15,098 nt of DNA from an uncultured Burkholderiales bacterium (GTDB taxonomy: Bacteria > Pseudomonadota > Gammaproteobacteria > Burkholderiales > Burkholderiaceae): NCBI GenBank assembly GCA_903845315.1, contig CAIMWY010000272.1, forward strand, positions 1-15,098, written 5' to 3'. Within the stretch, counting starts at the first letter, position 1. Each line of letters begins with the position of its first letter. This document shows, one piece after another, positions 13,391 through 15,098 of the stretch. The position numbers and the translations under genes are program-made. The notes below the pieces were generated by a model. It had not been told where the DNA came from. It searched no databases and was given only the letters and a program-made list of their open reading frames with translations.

Positions 13391-14590
13391 ATGCGTAATT
13401 CGATTCGTCAATGGGCCAAGGGCCTTGGAAAAGCTTCTGTCATTGCATTGGCCGTGGGCGTGAGCCTCGCGAGTGCACAAGACATTGGCGTGACCGCCAC
13501 CGAAATTTTGCTCGGTGAGGTCCAGCCTATGTCGGGTCCGGCGTCCTTGATTGGCAAGGCCGGTGCGGCGGGTTCTAAATTGGCCATTGCAGAGATCAAC
13601 GAAAAAGGCGGCATCAACGGCCGCAAACTGCGCGCCATCTACGAAGACGACGGCTATGTGCCGTCGCGTTCCGTGTCGGCCGTGAAAAAACTCATCGACT
13701 CCGACAAAGTGTTTGCCTTGACGGGAACCACCGGCAGCTCACACATGGTGGCCATGTTGCCCACCATTGAAGAAGCCAAAATCCCCACCATTGTTCACAT
13801 GGCGCCCAACCCGGCCGTGGTCTCGCCGCGCCGACCCACGGTGTTCATGATTGGCCCTGATTACGACTATGCCGGTTATGTGCCCATCAACCACATGATC
13901 GAAAAAATGGGCCAAAAGAACGGCAAGTTCGGCATCCTCTACCAAGACGATGACTTTGGCAAAGCCCTGCTCGCTGGCTATCAAAAAGCGGTCAAACAGC
14001 ACAACGTGGCCAGCGTGGCTGAAATTCCATTCAAGCGCGGCGCCAAAGACTTTTCAGCCGAAGTGCTGACGCTCAAAGAAAAAGGCATCACCGCCTTGTA
14101 TTTGGGCACACTGACCACCGAATCTGCGGCGGTCATGGGCGAGCTGCGTCGCTTGGGCATGACGCCCATCATTGGCACTTTGTGGGCAGGACAGTTGCCT
14201 GCAGCGGTCAAGCTGGCAGCGCCTTCTGGGTTTGAATACCTGATCCCTGACTACTACGCATCCAATTACGACCCAGCAGGCGTCAAGTTGATGGACGTGG
14301 CCAAGCGACTGCTTAGCGCCGATGACTATGCCAACTTCAACCGCTACACCGTCAGTGGGTACGTTGGTACCAAGGTGATTGCCGAGGGCATTCGTCGCTG
14401 TGGCGCCAACGTCACGCGGGTTTGTGTGGTGGCTGAACTCAACAAGCTGAAAAACTTTGACACTGCTGGCTTGACCGGCGCCTTGTCGTTTGACAACCCC
14501 AAAGCGCAAGCGGTGTTGCCCATCAAGTTGTTCCAGACCGATCCTAAAAACGCCAGTGTGAAGTCTGTCACCGACTTCATCGCGTATTGA
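13391..14590 (+). CDS. livK: Periplasmic ligand-binding protein of the HAAT transporter (LivK-like)
   Basis: The precursor is 399 aa. The signal peptide runs to about A29 (basic MRNSIRQWAKGLGK, hydrophobic SVIALAVGVSLA, then SA before QD). The mature protein has the type I periplasmic-binding/Peripla_BP_6 fold: LGEVQPMSGPASLIGKAGAAG, EINEKGGINGRKL, the GTTGSSHMVAMLPTIEEAKIP region and KFGILYQDDDFGKALLAGYQ. It captures the substrate and delivers it to LivHM. ABC binding proteins of this subgroup often bind aromatic or other organic acids. The start has AAAGGAG 6 nt before the ATG, and a GTG just before it is too close to the site. A pair of cysteines, in RRCGANVTRVC, may form a disulfide. It sits 75 bp after livM, and its strong ribosome site fits the usual excess of binding protein. 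Confidence 0.88.
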   Translation: MRNSIRQWAKGLGKASVIALAVGVSLASAQDIGVTATEILLGEVQPMSGPASLIGKAGAAGSKLAIAEINEKGGINGRKLRAIYEDDGYVPSRSVSAVKKLIDSDKVFALTGTTGSSHMVAMLPTIEEAKIPTIVHMAPNPAVVSPRRPTVFMIGPDYDYAGYVPINHMIEKMGQKNGKFGILYQDDDFGKALLAGYQKAVKQHNVASVAEIPFKRGAKDFSAEVLTLKEKGITALYLGTLTTESAAVMGELRRLGMTPIIGTLWAGQLPAAVKLAAPSGFEYLIPDYYASNYDPAGVKLMDVAKRLLSADDYANFNRYTVSGYVGTKVIAEGIRRCGANVTRVCVVAELNKLKNFDTAGLTGALSFDNPKAQAVLPIKLFQTDPKNASVKSVTDFIAY

Positions 14591-14617
14591 TCGATCGACA
14601 CGCACAAGGACTTGTCC

Positions 14618-15098
14618 ATGTCATCTGTCAACGCTTCTGCCCCAAGCGGCACGCCTGAACGCTATCGCTCGGTGTTTCGCGCCGACTTGTTTGCAGGGCA
14701 AACCCATGTCATCACGGGAGGCGGCAGTGGTTTGGGGCGTTGCACAGCGCATGAACTGGCCAGCTTAGGGGCGCGGTTGGCGCTGGTTGGGCGCAAGCGC
14801 GACAAGCTCGAAGCGGTGGCGCAAGAAATTGTGGCTAGCTACCCAGAGGCTCAGGGGCGTGTCAGCGTGCACAGCTGCGACATCCGCGACGAGGCAGCTG
14901 TGACACAGACCGTGACCGATATCTTGGCCGTACACCGGCAAATCCATGGCTTGTTCAATTGCGCGGGCGGGCAGTACCCTGCCAACTTGCGCGACATCAG
15001 CCTCAAAGGCTGGGACGCAGTGGTGCGCAACAACCTGCACGGCACTTTCTTGTTTTCTCGTGAGTGCTATGTGCAATGCATGGAGCAGCACGGCGGCA
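14618..15098 (+). CDS. SDR-family oxidoreductase, enoyl-CoA-reductase-like (partial)
   Basis: The frame is open from the ATG at 14618 to the end of the window (160 codons, 3' end missing). AAGGA lies 7 nt upstream. The Rossmann dinucleotide motif is TGGGSGLG (33-40). GRKRDKL (58-64) has basic residues after beta-2 that suggest NADPH. The CDIRDE (87-92) adenine-site aspartate and a modified NNAG motif, NCAGG (114-118), follow. The segment GQYPANLRDISLKGWDAVVRNNLHGTF strongly resembles peroxisomal trans-2-enoyl-CoA reductase (PECR) and also mitochondrial 2,4-dienoyl-CoA reductase. The active-site Tyr-x-x-x-Lys lies beyond the window. It is 27 bp after livK and likely in the same operon, where it could reduce a double bond of the imported, CoA-activated acid. 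Confidence 0.8.
   Translation, partial: MSSVNASAPSGTPERYRSVFRADLFAGQTHVITGGGSGLGRCTAHELASLGARLALVGRKRDKLEAVAQEIVASYPEAQGRVSVHSCDIRDEAAVTQTVTDILAVHRQIHGLFNCAGGQYPANLRDISLKGWDAVVRNNLHGTFLFSRECYVQCMEQHGG

Noticed and set aside
1..15098. Mobile element, prophage, CRISPR or defence system
   Set aside because: No transposase, integrase, repeat-spacer array, terminal inverted repeats or defence-type domains were seen. Composition is uniform apart from the 7625-7904 intergenic region.

Overview
The window is about 59% GC by eye and gene-dense, with strong use of TTG for leucine and of GCC, GTG and CGC. The gene types (paired PhnE permeases, a Liv-type transporter with an embedded acyl-CoA ligase, an isovaleryl-CoA-dehydrogenase-like enzyme) fit a Betaproteobacterium of the Burkholderiales, probably Comamonadaceae-like. 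That placement is inference. I saw no rRNA, tRNA, CRISPR array, transposase or integrase. The region reads as ordinary chromosomal metabolic and transport DNA.

Layout. (1) 1-129 (+): the last 42 codons of a gene that resembles the C-terminus of hydroxymethylglutaryl-CoA lyase. (2) 147-1088 (-): a class I SAM-dependent methyltransferase of the RlmI/RlmK-like family. (3) 1089-1392: a gap of about 300 bp with inverted repeats but no convincing gene. (4) 4721 down to 1393 (-): a compact phnD-phnC-phnE-phnE operon for a phosphonate/phosphite-type ABC importer. Divergent from it, at 4858-5664 (+), is a HAD-IIB phosphatase-like gene. (5) 7624 down to 5701 (-): an acyl-CoA dehydrogenase followed by a flavodoxin-fold NAD(P)H:quinone oxidoreductase. 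(6) 7625-7904: an AT-rich divergent regulatory region with a candidate promoter on each strand, an inverted repeat and four helically phased A-tracts. (7) 7905-15098 (+): livF, livG, acyl-CoA ligase, livH, livM, livK and an SDR that runs off the window.

How the genes work together. The rightward cluster is the most interesting part. All five components of a branched-chain-amino-acid-type (HAAT) importer surround a long-chain-type acyl-CoA synthetase. Translation of the first five genes is coupled by 1-4 nt overlaps. The SDR after the binding protein resembles peroxisomal trans-2-enoyl-CoA reductase and 2,4-dienoyl-CoA reductase. The acyl-CoA dehydrogenase is transcribed divergently from the same 280 bp control region. 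Together they suggest import of a carboxylic acid, activation to the CoA thioester and reductive/oxidative entry into beta-oxidation. The importer is therefore probably not for branched-chain amino acids. The substrate cannot be read from the sequence. The phn block lacks C-P lyase or any other phosphonate-degrading enzyme in this window, so it supplies uptake only.
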